Notes: generated from the letters alone by a model not told the origin. A DNA stretch of 36,479 nt from Planctomycetales bacterium 4572_13 (GCA_002084585.1 NBLM01000004.1:1-36479), one strand, 5' to 3'. Numbered from the stretch's first letter, positions 23,047 to 31,750 are shown. A program made the numbers and translations.

Positions 23047-23637
23047 ATGGATACACTACAAACATTGCTGTTGGGATTCATCGGGATTGTCGTTGTCAAC
23101 AACCTGGTGTTCACAAAGTTTCTGGGCATCTGCCCGTATCTCGGCGTGTCAGGACGAATTGATATGGCGTTCGGGATGGGCTGCGCCGTAACTTTCGTGG
23201 TAACGCTGGCCGGAACGCTGACATGGATGATCGACCACTGCTTTTTGATGCCCTATTCGTTGGAAGTGATGCGGTATTTGTGCTTTATCCTCGTCATCGC
23301 TGGGGCGGTACAGCTGGTGGAGATGTATGTGCGAAAGTTTTTTCCGGCGTTATATGAGAGCTTCGGCGTGTTCCTGCCGCTGATCACGACCAACTGCGCG
23401 ATCTTGGGGCTGTGTTTGTTCCTGAACCTGTGGGGCATTGACAGCTTGCTGGAGGCGGTTGTGCTGAGTGTGGGTGCGGGTATCGGGTTTACAATGGCCA
23501 TTTGTATTATGGCCGGCATCCGTGAGAATCTGGAACTGGCCGATGTGCCGGAATGTTTGCAGGGGGCGCCGATTACGCTGATTACCGCGGGATTGCTGAC
23601 ACTGGCGTTTATGGGCTTTGCGGGAATGATCCGATAA
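23047..23637 (+). CDS. rnfA: Electron transport complex subunit RnfA
   Basis: RnfA pairs with RnfE in the membrane core. The 196-residue protein has six hydrophobic helices. NNLVFTKFLGICPYLGVSGRIDMAFGMG and LPLITTNCAILGLCLFL hold the paired Cys motifs known to bind a [2Fe-2S] centre within the membrane in Rnf and Nqr. The last block, RENLELADVPECLQGAPITLITAGLL, is family typical. It starts 14 bp after rnfE. Confidence 0.95.
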   Translation: MDTLQTLLLGFIGIVVVNNLVFTKFLGICPYLGVSGRIDMAFGMGCAVTFVVTLAGTLTWMIDHCFLMPYSLEVMRYLCFILVIAGAVQLVEMYVRKFFPALYESFGVFLPLITTNCAILGLCLFLNLWGIDSLLEAVVLSVGAGIGFTMAICIMAGIRENLELADVPECLQGAPITLITAGLLTLAFMGFAGMIR

Positions 23638-23700
23638 GAATATAAGAATCACCTTCAGCGATGATTGATTTAATTTGAAAATAGAAAATTGGAAATAGAA

Positions 23701-24585
23701 ATGATAATCGCTTCTATAACGGAACTGTTTAACAATGCGTGGCCGGCGGCGGTGCTGGCGTTAGGGCTGGCGGCGGTGTTTGCACTGATTTTATTGGTCG
23801 CCAGCATCAAGCTGAAAGTCGTTGTCGATCCGAAGATCGAAGATGTCCACGCGGCCCTGCCGAGTATCGACTGCGGCGCCTGCGGATTCGCCGGATGCGG
23901 CTCGTATGCCAAGGCGGTCGTAGCCGATCCGGAACTGCTGGGCAACTGCGCCCCCGGCGGAAGCGACACCTCCAACGCCATCGCAGAGATTTTGAACCTG
24001 CAAATGTCCGGCGGTGCGGCTCCGCTGCGGCCGATTATCCATTGCCGCGCCCACGACGAAGACCGCAAGTTCTTCGCTACCTATGACGGCATCCCAAACT
24101 GCACGACGGTGGATGCAGTGCCGAATGTGCAGGCCTGTGCCTATGGCTGCCTGGGCTATGGCGACTGTGTGCAGTCGTGCAAGTTCGGCGCCCTGCATAT
24201 CATCGATGGGCTGGCGACGGTGGACTATGAAAAATGCACCGGTTGCGGCGCATGCGTCAAGGCCTGTCCGCGCGAGCTGATCGAGATGGTCCCGTTCACA
24301 CAGGACATTATGATGACGGTGGCCTGCAACAGCAAAGAAAATGGCAAGAATACACGCTCGTTTTGCACGGTCGGCTGCATCGGCTGCGGGATGTGCAGCC
24401 GCAACAGCGACCTGTTCACGACGGAAAATTTCCTGGCCCGGCTGGATTTTGAAAACTACGCCCCGTCCGAAGAAGCCCAAACCGCGATGGACAAATGCCC
24501 CACCGGCAACATCGTCTTCCGCGGCAAAAACGCCCCCGCCCCAAGACCCGCCGGACAAAAACCCGCCGCAGCGAAGAAAGCATAA
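23701..24585 (+). CDS. rnfB: Electron transport complex subunit RnfB
   Basis: RnfB accepts electrons from reduced ferredoxin. I use ATG 23701 (294 residues) after GGAAA; the track's TTG lies four codons upstream. One N-terminal membrane helix (AAVLALGLAAVFALILLV) is followed by a four-Cys cluster, DCGACGFAGCGSYA with NCAPGG. Ferredoxin-like motifs follow: ACAYGCLGYGDCVQSC, CTGCGACVKACP and CIGCGMCSRNS with a final KCPTGNI. It ends in a Pro/Ala/Lys tail. RnfB being last gives the order CDGEAB, as in Acetobacterium and other anaerobes. The Rnf set is complete. Confidence 0.95.
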   Translation: MIIASITELFNNAWPAAVLALGLAAVFALILLVASIKLKVVVDPKIEDVHAALPSIDCGACGFAGCGSYAKAVVADPELLGNCAPGGSDTSNAIAEILNLQMSGGAAPLRPIIHCRAHDEDRKFFATYDGIPNCTTVDAVPNVQACAYGCLGYGDCVQSCKFGALHIIDGLATVDYEKCTGCGACVKACPRELIEMVPFTQDIMMTVACNSKENGKNTRSFCTVGCIGCGMCSRNSDLFTTENFLARLDFENYAPSEEAQTAMDKCPTGNIVFRGKNAPAPRPAGQKPAAAKKA

Positions 24586-24591
24586 CAGCAG

Positions 24592-24616
24592 CCGAGCGGC
24601 GCAAGCCGCCGGATAA
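24592..24616. repeat. Dispersed palindromic unit after rnfB
   Basis: GAGCGGCGCAAGCCGCCGGAT forms GCGGC-GCAA-GCCGC. It belongs to the family seen near 7520, 11437 and 34606. It may protect or end the rnf transcript. Confidence 0.6.
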
Positions 24617-24684
24617 GGCATTTTTGTATAATTGCCCGGTTTTCATCCAGAAACACAACATTCCAAAGAAATCCGGCTAATCTG

Positions 24685-24713
24685 TTGACAGACAGCCCGA
24701 CAGGCGGTAGAAT
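24685..24713 (+). promoter_or_regulatory. Sigma70-type promoter for tRNA-His
   Basis: A perfect TTGACA (24685-24690) and TAGAAT (24708-24713) are 17 bases apart, about 41 bp before the tRNA. It resembles the dnaA2 promoter (TTGACA-17-TAGAGT). Confidence 0.8.
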
Positions 24714-24754
24714 CCGCCGTCTTGTCGTGCGACGATTTTCGCCACGGCGTGATG

Positions 24755-24828
24755 GTGGATGTAGCTCAGTTGGTTAGAGCACTAGATTGTGGATCTAGGG
24801 GTCGGGGGTTCGAATCCCCTCATCCACC
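24755..24828 (+). tRNA. tRNA-His (GTG)
   Basis: A complete cloverleaf can be drawn. The acceptor GTGGATG/CATCCAC, D-arm GCTC...GAGC, anticodon stem CTAGA/TCTAG with loop TTGTGGA (anticodon GTG at 24789-24791) and T-arm GGGGG-TTCGAAT-CCCCT are all present. The discriminator is C73, and a G at 24754 can supply the G-1 that marks tRNA-His. CCA is not encoded. A T7 run follows (24831-24837). Confidence 0.95.
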
Positions 24829-24910
24829 CTTTTTTTAGCAAAAAAACAATTCTTTTGGTTTTGCCCGCTGTTTCCTCAATGCCATAAACATTTTAATGGC
24901 CTAATCGGTG

Positions 24911-25321
24911 TTATCGAATAATTGTGATGTGTTGTTCCGGAATGGGCTGAGCTTGTGTTTTTGGACCGCCGATAGCTGTCCAGCCGATGGCCTGAAGTTT
25001 CCCATCATGGAAAACATAAGGAGTAAACTCGTCATCGGTCAGGATTTTGTCGTAGTTGGCATGAGAGCGGAAAAAGTAAATCTCCACATGAACTCCATCC
25101 TGCGTATATTGTTCCGACCCGCGTGCCTGGCGTAATGATAATCTCTCCTGCGTTGGTTCAAGAATTCTCAGAACATCACCCTTATCCATACCAAGCTGAA
25201 CCTGTGGGCGGGCGGCATGAAATTGACTGATTGCCTTGCCAACAGCATTCGAACAACCACACAAAAAGCTAAACACCATTAACACCATACCACACATTAC
25301 AGTTATCTTCAAGTTCTTCAT
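24911..25321 (-). CDS. Hypothetical BamE/SmpA-like lipoprotein
   Basis: A 136-residue lipoprotein with signal KITVMCGMVLMVFSFLCGC ending in a lipobox Cys. The mature part has VQLGMDKGDVLRILEPTQ, similar to the opening helix of BamE/SmpA-type small domains, then YTQDGVHVEIYFFRSHANYDK and a strand LQAIGWTAIG. The BamE likeness is weak and based on one block. It starts 20 bp after the DRG-like GTPase gene on the same strand, so they may share a transcript. Confidence 0.65.
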   Translation of the reverse strand: MKNLKITVMCGMVLMVFSFLCGCSNAVGKAISQFHAARPQVQLGMDKGDVLRILEPTQERLSLRQARGSEQYTQDGVHVEIYFFRSHANYDKILTDDEFTPYVFHDGKLQAIGWTAIGGPKTQAQPIPEQHITIIR

Positions 25322-25341
25322 GGTTAAATCTTTCTTCCGGA

Positions 25342-26328
25342 CTATCCAAAGTGCAATTCGATAATTTCCTTATCACTGAGAATGTGCTCTCGCGGCACAC
25401 TCTGACCGTCGTGGATGTTGGGCGAGTTCCAGGCACGGGCGGTTTTGAGTTTGTCGGCCAGTTCCCGATGGATATGGTAGGCCATATCGTGTACATCGCT
25501 GCCGCGTTTGAGCGTGAATGGGTCGATCATGTCTGCGGGCTTATGCGGCTTTTTAGCGTAAATACGGATGACATCCAGCATCTCAAAGATCCGCCGCCGT
25601 AATTCATCCAGCCCCTGCCCGGTTTCCGACGAAATCTCGATATACTCAAACGGCCGTTCGGTCAGTTCCTTCAGCGTCTCCAGCGTTCCCGCCGGAGCAA
25701 TGTCCGCTTTAGTCGCAATCACAAATGTCTTTCTCGCCAGCCGTTGGCTTGCTTCGTCTGTATCATCCAGAATCAGTTTATGTGAATCCAGATACGCTGT
25801 GCAGACTTCCATCTGCTCCAGCACCTCGCCCGCCAGGTCAATGACAATACCCAGCATATCCGCGCTGCGACAGGTGTTGACCAACCCCGGCGGTGCATAG
25901 TCAGCTGTGATCGGCGGAGCGTCCACAAGCTGTATATGAACATCTTCATACTGAGCCATACCGGGGGCGGGTTTGTCGGTGGTAAAAGGATAATCGGCGA
26001 CGAGAACATGGGCATGGGTCAGTGCCGCAAGGATAGCGCTTTTTCCCGCGTTCGGCATTCCCACCAGCGCGACTTGTCCGGCTCCGCTTTTGGGGATATG
26101 AAAGACATCGACATGGCCGCCCCCGCCGGACTTTTTACCGCCGCCTTCAATCGCCGCCTTGAGCTTGCTGCGGCGTTTCTTCAGGTCGGCCTGCAGGTGC
26201 TCGGTCCCCTTGTGCTTGGGGATTTCACGCAGCATTTCTTCCAATGCATCAAGCCGTTCGGCATCTGTCCCGGCGGCCTTATACCGCTGCTCGGCCTTTT
26301 TATACTGCTGTGTCAGATTCGCTGGCAT
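25342..26328 (-). CDS. DRG/Obg-like GTPase with TGS domain
   Basis: A translation-type GTPase of 328 residues from ATG 26328 (MPANLTQQYKKAEQ). The ORF-track start adds 24 residues encoded by a GATTGACGATT repeat and is rejected. An N-terminal helical region (1-80) with GGGKKSGGGGHVDV precedes the G domain: G1 GMPNAGKSA, G2 region YPFTTDKPAPG, G3 DAPP in place of DxxG, and G4 ATKAD in place of NKxD. A C-terminal TGS domain (about 255-328) is clear from HDMAYHIHRELADKLKTAR. Such proteins usually contact ribosomes; the precise role is unknown. The altered G3 (Pro for Gly) is notable. Confidence 0.85.
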   Translation of the reverse strand: MPANLTQQYKKAEQRYKAAGTDAERLDALEEMLREIPKHKGTEHLQADLKKRRSKLKAAIEGGGKKSGGGGHVDVFHIPKSGAGQVALVGMPNAGKSAILAALTHAHVLVADYPFTTDKPAPGMAQYEDVHIQLVDAPPITADYAPPGLVNTCRSADMLGIVIDLAGEVLEQMEVCTAYLDSHKLILDDTDEASQRLARKTFVIATKADIAPAGTLETLKELTERPFEYIEISSETGQGLDELRRRIFEMLDVIRIYAKKPHKPADMIDPFTLKRGSDVHDMAYHIHRELADKLKTARAWNSPNIHDGQSVPREHILSDKEIIELHFG

Positions 26329-26335
26329 TTTTAAT

Positions 26336-26365
26336 TGTCGATTGATGATTGACGATTGACGATTT
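26336..26365. repeat. Short GATTGACGATT repeat
   Basis: TCGATTGATGATTGACGATTGACGATTT is a run of imperfect 7-8 bp repeats just upstream of the GTPase start. It is a simple intergenic repeat and creates a false N-terminal extension in the ORF track. Confidence 0.6.
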
Positions 26366-26387
26366 AATTGGACTATCCTTATTCTAT

Positions 26388-26425
26388 AAAAAAACGCCAC
26401 CGATGTAAACCGGCAGCGTTTTTAA
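26388..26425 (-). terminator. Terminator of the leu operon
   Basis: On the minus strand AAACGC-TG-CCG pairs with CGG-TG-GCGTTT around an 8-nt loop and is followed by a T6 run. It lies 25 bp after the leuB stop codon. The symmetrical ends could work in both directions. Confidence 0.8.
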
Positions 26426-26449
26426 ACTTTTCAAAGATATGTATGTGCT

Positions 26450-27535
26450 TTAGTTTGCGACCAGTTCGGCAACCATGTCGCCGACTTCGCTGGTGGTGTA
26501 GCCCATTTGCTTGGCGGCCAGCGATTTGATTTTATTGGCCGTAACAAAACGGACTGCTTCATCGATCTTGGCGGCGGCTTTCTCTTCGCCCAGCGTTTCG
26601 AGCATCATCTGCATCGCGCAGATTGCGGCCAGCGGATTGATCACACCCATGTCGGTGTACTTCGGTGCGGAACCACCGATGGGCTCGAACATACTGACGC
26701 CTTCGGGGTTGATGTTGCCGCCGGCAGCGATGCCCATGCCGCCCTGCGTCATAGCACCTAAGTCCGTAATGATATCACCGAATAGGTTGCCGGTTACCAG
26801 AACATCAAACCATTCGGGACTCTTGACCATCCACATACAGGTTGCGTCCACATGGTAATAGTCCCGGCGGATATCCGGATAGTCCTTTTCGCCCATCTCG
26901 TGAAACGCCCGTTCCCACAGGTCGTAGATATAAGTCAGCACATTGGTTTTGCCGACCAGTCCGACCGTGTTCTCTTCGCCGACGCCGCGGGCCTTTTTGC
27001 CGTGCTTCTTGGCATATTCAAAGGCATACTTCAATGCACGATCCACCTGAAAACGAGTGTAAACAGCGGTCTGCGTGGCGACTTCGTGCGGCGTTCCCTC
27101 CATCATCAGCCCGCCGGAACCGGTGTAGATGTCGCCGGAGTTTTCACGGACGACGACATAGTCGATCTCTTTAGGCCCTTTGTCTTTGATCGGCGTTTCC
27201 ACGCCGGGGAACAGCCGAACCGGACGCAAATTAATGTATTGATCCAACTTAAACCGCATTTCCAGCAGCAGGCCTTTTTCAAGGATGCCCGGCGCCACAT
27301 CAGGATGTCCGATCGCACCCAGCAGAATCGCATCTTGTTTCTTCAGTTCGTTAACAGCGCCCTCCGGCAGAATTTCGCCGGTCTTCATATACCGCTCGCC
27401 GCCGAAATCATACGGAGTCTGCTCGACCTTAAACCCAAACTTCGCCGCGGCCGCCTCCATGACTTTAACTGCTTCAACAGTCACTTCCGGGCCGGTTCCG
27501 TCGCCGCCCATCACACCAATCTTATAACTCTTCAT
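26450..27535 (-). CDS. leuB: 3-isopropylmalate dehydrogenase
   Basis: LeuB oxidises and decarboxylates 3-isopropylmalate to 2-ketoisocaproate with NAD+. The 361-residue protein begins IGVMGGDGTGPEVT. It shows RENSGDIYTGSGG, the substrate Arg/Lys region VGKTNVLTYIYDLW, VDATCMWMVKSPEWFDVLVTGNLFGDIITDLGA with the metal-binding Asp pair, and the cofactor loop EPIGGSAPKYTDMGVINP. It is the last leu gene. The GGSAPKY loop differs from the E. coli HGSAPD form, and related beta-decarboxylating dehydrogenases are possible, but the operon fixes the role. Confidence 0.92.
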   Translation of the reverse strand: MKSYKIGVMGGDGTGPEVTVEAVKVMEAAAAKFGFKVEQTPYDFGGERYMKTGEILPEGAVNELKKQDAILLGAIGHPDVAPGILEKGLLLEMRFKLDQYINLRPVRLFPGVETPIKDKGPKEIDYVVVRENSGDIYTGSGGLMMEGTPHEVATQTAVYTRFQVDRALKYAFEYAKKHGKKARGVGEENTVGLVGKTNVLTYIYDLWERAFHEMGEKDYPDIRRDYYHVDATCMWMVKSPEWFDVLVTGNLFGDIITDLGAMTQGGMGIAAGGNINPEGVSMFEPIGGSAPKYTDMGVINPLAAICAMQMMLETLGEEKAAAKIDEAVRFVTANKIKSLAAKQMGYTTSEVGDMVAELVAN

Positions 27536-27593
27536 TTCGATACTACCTTTCTATTATCCATACCATTTATTTTTGTCGCTTCAACCTTAAATT

Positions 27594-27654
27594 ACCATGA
27601 AGGGCATGAAGTTTTTAATTATTTTCTCTTCATGTCCCTCATGAACTTCATGGT
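27594..27654. repeat. CATGAAG-type inverted repeat between leuD and leuB
   Basis: ACCATGAAGGGCATGAAG (27594-27611) is mirrored by CTTCATGTCCCTCATGAACTTCATGGT (27628-27654). The related element at 28210 has the same layout. It lies inside the operon. Confidence 0.75.
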
Positions 27655-27672
27655 TAAAAACACCCTATCATT

Positions 27673-28161
27673 TCATTTTTTGTTTTTAATGTGGTCTAAC
27701 AGGCCGCCGTCGTTGACGATTTCCAGAGCGAAGTCCGGTAGCGGCGTAAATTCGATTTTTGTTCCCTGCGTCTTATTGTCAATCGTGCCCGCTTTGTAGT
27801 CAATTTCCAGCTCGTCGCCGTCATTGATTTTATCCAATGCACCGTGCAGTTCGATCGGATAGAATCCGCAGTTGATACAGTTGCGATAAAAGATCCGCGC
27901 GAACGAATGCGCGATCACCACACCGATGTTGGCGCCTTGGATTGCCCATACCGCGTGTTCCCGCGACGAACCGCAGCCAAAGTCATCGCCGCAGACGATC
28001 ACATCGCCCGCCTGATGTTTAGCCATAAACTCTGTATCCAAATCTTCCATACAATGCAATGCCAACTCGGCCACATCGTCGGTGTTCAAATACCGAGCCG
28101 GAATAATCTCATCCGTATTAACATGATCCCGTTTATAAACATGTGCTTTTGCCATCTTCAT
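27673..28161 (-). CDS. leuD: 3-isopropylmalate dehydratase small subunit
   Basis: LeuD is the swivel-domain subunit that completes the LeuCD isomerase. The 162-residue protein has VNTDEIIPARYLNTDD near the start, CGDDFGCGSSREHAVWAIQGA in the middle and IFYRNCINCGFYP. The length and separate coding match the type-2 (HacB-like) small subunit. It lies between leuC and leuB. Dispersed repeats fill both flanking gaps. Confidence 0.94.
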   Translation of the reverse strand: MKMAKAHVYKRDHVNTDEIIPARYLNTDDVAELALHCMEDLDTEFMAKHQAGDVIVCGDDFGCGSSREHAVWAIQGANIGVVIAHSFARIFYRNCINCGFYPIELHGALDKINDGDELEIDYKAGTIDNKTQGTKIEFTPLPDFALEIVNDGGLLDHIKNKK

Positions 28162-28172
28162 TTCCCTTTTTT

Positions 28173-28203
28173 AAACCACGGTTTTCACGGATTTTCACAG
28201 ATT
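28173..28203. repeat. Dispersed repeat of the AACCACG type, upstream of leuD
   Basis: AAACCACGGTTTTCACGGATTTTCACAGATT resembles the repeats at 8672, 10843 and 31181. It is directly followed by the CATGAAG element. Confidence 0.65.
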
Positions 28204-28209
28204 CAATTT

Positions 28210-28283
28210 AACCATGAAGATCATGAAGACCAGGAAGATTAAATAAAGATCAGTTCTTTATTTCTTTCATGTACTTCATGGTT
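28210..28283. repeat. CATGAAG-type inverted repeat between leuC and leuD
   Basis: AACCATGAAGATCATGAAG is mirrored by CTTTCATGTACTTCATGGTT. The right arm touches the leuC stop codon. The same design occurs at 27594. Confidence 0.75.
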
Positions 28284-29544
28284 ATAAATATTTTCTTGGG
28301 TCAGTCAATTGGCCTTCAACGGCACTTGCCGCCGCCGTTGCCGGGCTGGCGAGATAGACCCCGCTCTTTGGGCTTCCCATTCGACCCACAAAGTTGCGGT
28401 TGGTGGTGCTGACGCATTTTTCACCTTCGGCCAGAATGCCCATAAATCCGCCGAGGCACGCTCCGCAGGTTGGTGCACTGACCACACAGCCGGCATCATA
28501 GAAAATCTCCGCCAGGCCCTCATCAATCGCCTGCTTCCAGATTCGAGGCGTTGTCGGCACAATGATCGTCCGAATCGCAACCTCTTTGCCCTTAATAATC
28601 CCGGCGGCAATACGAAAATCCTCAATGCGGCCGTTCGTGCAGCTTCCGATATAGCACTGGTCCATCGCTTCGCCCGCACACTCACTGATCGGCTTGCCGT
28701 TACTCGGCAAATTCGGAAACGCCACCATCGGCTCTAGGCTCGAGCAGTCAATCGTATCTTCGTGCGAATAGACCGCATCCACATCCGATTCAAACACGGT
28801 ATAATCGGTCTTGCCCTTGAGCCGACCGTCCAGATAACGCTTGGTCGTTTCATCGAAGCCGATGATTCCGTTCTTACCACCGGCCTCAATCGCCATATTC
28901 GTAATCGTCATGCGTGCCGCCATTGACATCTCTTTCAGTGCCGGGCCGACAAACTCCATCGCCTTATACAATGCCCCATCAGTACCGATGCGACGAATCA
29001 CTTCAAGGACAACATCCTTGCTGTACACACCTTTACTAAGCGAGCCGGTCAATACAAACTTCATTGATTCGGGAACCTTAAACCAAAGTATCCCGGTCGC
29101 GATAGCCGCTGCGAGATCGGTCGAGCCGATCCCTGTCGAAAACGCACCGAACGCACCGTAAGTACAGGTGTGCGAATCACCACCGACAATCACCTCGCCG
29201 GGACGAATATGTCCCTGCTCCGGCAACAAAGCATGGCAGACACCCGCACGGCCGATTTTATAATAATACGGCAGCTTTTTCTCTTTCGCCCAAGTGTCCA
29301 GCCGTTTATGCAGTTCGGCACTTTTGATATCCTTGGCCGGCTGAAAGTGGTCGGGCGTAACTACAATCTTTTCCGGGTCGAAGACTTTGTCGATCCCCTT
29401 TTCTTTCAGCATCGAAATCGCCGGTGGCGTCGTAACATCATGGCACATAATCATATCCACCTGCGCATTAATCAACTCACCAGCGGCAACACGCTCTTTG
29501 CCTGCCGCCCGCGCCAAAATCTTTTCCGTTATCGTCATTGACAT
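28282..29544 (-). CDS. leuC: 3-isopropylmalate dehydratase large subunit
   Basis: LeuC carries the [4Fe-4S] cluster of isopropylmalate isomerase. The 420-residue length marks the type-2 (HacA-like) form. Visible blocks are [46 protein letters not shown], and two of the cluster-ligand regions: [16 protein letters not shown] and [14 protein letters not shown]. Homoaconitase is a relative, but leuA and leuB in the same operon favour leucine synthesis. It lies downstream of leuA with a 41 bp gap. Confidence 0.93.
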   Translation of the reverse strand: MSMTITEKILARAAGKERVAAGELINAQVDMIMCHDVTTPPAISMLKEKGIDKVFDPEKIVVTPDHFQPAKDIKSAELHKRLDTWAKEKKLPYYYKIGRAGVCHALLPEQGHIRPGEVIVGGDSHTCTYGAFGAFSTGIGSTDLAAAIATGILWFKVPESMKFVLTGSLSKGVYSKDVVLEVIRRIGTDGALYKAMEFVGPALKEMSMAARMTITNMAIEAGGKNGIIGFDETTKRYLDGRLKGKTDYTVFESDVDAVYSHEDTIDCSSLEPMVAFPNLPSNGKPISECAGEAMDQCYIGSCTNGRIEDFRIAAGIIKGKEVAIRTIIVPTTPRIWKQAIDEGLAEIFYDAGCVVSAPTCGACLGGFMGILAEGEKCVSTTNRNFVGRMGSPKSGVYLASPATAAASAVEGQLTDPRKYL

Positions 29545-29585
29545 TTGCTAATACTCCGTATTAAAAAACTCTAAATTCTAAGTAT

Positions 29586-31163
29586 TTACAATTTAGGATT
29601 TTCCAAGGGGGCATTATCCCCTTGGACCGCTACCATTCGGTTAATCGCGTCAACGAATGCCTTGGCGCTGGCTTCGATGATGTCGGTTGACACACCGCGG
29701 CCAATAAACACCCGACCCGCTTCGTTCTCGATTCGCACTGTGGCTTCACCCATCGCCTCAGTGCCGCCGGTGATCGAGCGAATACTGTAATGGTCCAGCT
29801 TAGGCGTCTGGCCCGTTGCCTGACGGATGGCTTCATACGCCGCATCCACCGGCCCGTCTCCACAGGCCGCCGCTTGCAATTCTTTGCCGTCAGCGCTGCG
29901 AATCTTCACAGCCCCCGTCGGCAGTGTTCCCGTACCGCTGGTAACGCTTAGGTAGTCCAGATGGTACGCTTCGTTGACCATGCGAACCTCATCGCCGATC
30001 AGTGCCGCTAAGTCCTCATCGAACACTTCTTTCTTTTTGTCGGCGATGATGAGAAAATGCTCATACACATGTTCCATTTCCTCATCGGACAGTGTATAGC
30101 CCATCTCTTCGAGCCGATGCCGCAACCCGTGCCGGCCCGTCCGTGCGGTCAATACCACCTTAGTCTTTTTTGCGCCCACATCTTCGGGCTTCATAATCTC
30201 GTAGGTCTCTCGCTTTTTCAGCACACCATCGACATGAATCCCCGAACTGTGCGCAAATGCGTTGCTACCAACAACCGCTTTATTTGCCGGCACCATAAAC
30301 CCAAGCAGGTCCGCCACCATCCGGCTGGTTCGGCAAAACTCCGTGGCGTTGATACCGGTATCGACATCAAAAAAGTCTTGCCGCGTCCGCATTGCCATCA
30401 CCACTTCTTCCATCGCCGCATTGCCCGCTCGCTCACCGATGCCGTTAATGGTGCATTCCACCTGCCGGGCACCATTTTGCACGGCCGCCAGTGAATTCGC
30501 CACCGCCATCCCAAGGTCATCATGACAGTGCGCACTGATAGTCGCCTTATCGATAGTCGGAACCTTCTCGCCAATCTGCTTAATCAGCTTCCCAAACTCA
30601 TACGGAATCGCATACCCGGTCGTGTCCGGTATATTCAGCACCGTCGCTCCAGCATCAATCACCGCTTCGAGTATCTCATACAGATACCCCGGCTCGGCTC
30701 GACCCGAATCTTCGGTATAAAACTCCACATCATCGGTATATTCCCGGGCGCGTTTCACCGCCGCGACAGCCATCTCAATGGCTTTGGCCTTTTTCTCGGC
30801 CAGCGTCGTGCCGTATTTATCGGCGGCGAACTTTCCGGCGATGTGAATATCCGACACGCCCAGCCCCGTATGGATCCGACTGCGTTTGGCTTTGGCCAAT
30901 GCCTTGCCGCAAGCGTCGATATCCGCCATCACCGCCCGCGACAGCCCGCAAATAATCGGTCCCTGGATTTCCTTAGAAATCAGCTCCACCGCCTCAAAAT
31001 CCTTCGGCGATGAGATTGGAAACCCCGCTTCGAGGATGTCCACGCCAAGCCGGGCCAATTGCCGGGCCACTTCGAGCTTTTCACGCACACCCAGCCGACT
31101 GCCCGCGGCCTGTTCGCCATCCCGCAGCGTTGTATCAAAAATCATCACTTTTTCTGAAGACAT
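29586..31163 (-). CDS. leuA: 2-isopropylmalate synthase
   Basis: LeuA condenses acetyl-CoA with 2-ketoisovalerate, the committed step of leucine synthesis. I start at ATG 31163 after GGGAGG, giving 525 residues. The TIM barrel shows FDTTLRDGEQAAGS near the start, the metal-site block SAHCHDDLGMAVANSLAA and INGIGERAGNAAMEE. The linker has NAFAHSSGIHVDGVLK. The C-terminal region (about 400-525) is the LeuA regulatory domain, expected to bind leucine for feedback inhibition. It heads the operon leuA-leuC-leuD-leuB. Confidence 0.95.
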   Translation of the reverse strand: MSSEKVMIFDTTLRDGEQAAGSRLGVREKLEVARQLARLGVDILEAGFPISSPKDFEAVELISKEIQGPIICGLSRAVMADIDACGKALAKAKRSRIHTGLGVSDIHIAGKFAADKYGTTLAEKKAKAIEMAVAAVKRAREYTDDVEFYTEDSGRAEPGYLYEILEAVIDAGATVLNIPDTTGYAIPYEFGKLIKQIGEKVPTIDKATISAHCHDDLGMAVANSLAAVQNGARQVECTINGIGERAGNAAMEEVVMAMRTRQDFFDVDTGINATEFCRTSRMVADLLGFMVPANKAVVGSNAFAHSSGIHVDGVLKKRETYEIMKPEDVGAKKTKVVLTARTGRHGLRHRLEEMGYTLSDEEMEHVYEHFLIIADKKKEVFDEDLAALIGDEVRMVNEAYHLDYLSVTSGTGTLPTGAVKIRSADGKELQAAACGDGPVDAAYEAIRQATGQTPKLDHYSIRSITGGTEAMGEATVRIENEAGRVFIGRGVSTDIIEASAKAFVDAINRMVAVQGDNAPLENPKL

Positions 31164-31180
31164 AGAATACCTCCCGTTTT

Positions 31181-31215
31181 TAACTGCGGATTTCACGGAT
31201 TTCCGCAGATTTTTT
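31181..31215. repeat. AACCACG-type repeat upstream of leuA
   Basis: TAACTGCGGATTTCACGGATTTCCGCAGATTTTTT holds a 7-bp stem, CTGCGGA/TCCGCAG, and a T-run on the plus strand. It lies in the leuA leader on the opposite strand. Confidence 0.6.
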
Positions 31216-31499
31216 CTCAATTAGAACCGAAAGTTCGCTATACAATAGCCGGGGGGTCCACCCTCGGTAAAGAATTTTTTCCGTTTTTAAGCCCCGGCAG
31301 GAGCGATACATAGTGAACATCTCTAATAGAGCCGTTTGAAACAAGCGGACTATTATGCCTAAAATAGCGAAAAAATCCACTCTAAATTGGGAAATTGGTT
31401 CGTTTAGGGATTGATAGGATAGTTTATGCGCCGCAGAGGCACAGAGTGAGCAGATCGCTACTACCAATACTAAAAATGCCGTCATCATATGACTCACAA

Positions 31500-31699
31500 A
31501 CAAGGGCATTTCAAACCGCGCTCACAGGTTATCCACAAACGGTGTTTGTCCTGTTAGAACTCTGTTAAGAATAAAAATTTTTCGCGTCTAAGTTGCGTAT
31601 TTACGAAGACCTCTCCGGTGTGGAAAAGTATTTCCAAAAAAGCCGGTTGCAACCGCTTTTCAAAGCCCCTAACATTGGGCCAACTTGGCATTAGACGAT
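31500..31699 (+). other. Candidate chromosomal origin (oriC) beside dnaA
   Basis: The gap before dnaA1 has a perfect DnaA box, TTATCCACA (31529-31537), and an inverted second box, TGTGGAAAA (31619-31627), which fits the relaxed consensus. Between them is an AT-rich stretch, TTAAGAATAAAAATTTTT, that could unwind. Only two good boxes are seen, so the call is tentative. Confidence 0.5.
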
Positions 31700-31729
31700 T
31701 TGACAAAATAAGATTTGCAACTTCCTAAT
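31700..31729 (+). promoter_or_regulatory. Possible dnaA1 promoter
   Basis: A perfect TTGACA (31700-31705) is followed after 18 bases by CCTAAT (31724-31729). The -10 match is weak. Confidence 0.45.
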
Positions 31730-31750
31730 TGGAAACGGGAGAGGTTAGCT

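Noticed and set aside
26336-26365. GATTGACGATT run as a CRISPR-like repeat
   Set aside because: The repeats are too short, have no spacers and no cas genes are near.
31235-31265. T-box-like string GAGGGTGGACCCCCCGG in the leuA leader
   Set aside because: It resembles the T-box AGGGTGGnACCGCG only loosely, and no downstream terminator with a T-run in the leuA direction or clear specifier stem was found.
31180-31509. 109-residue ORF on the minus strand upstream of leuA
   Set aside because: It has a hydrophobic start but no family likeness, and it runs through the AACCACG-type repeat and the leuA leader. It most likely is non-coding.
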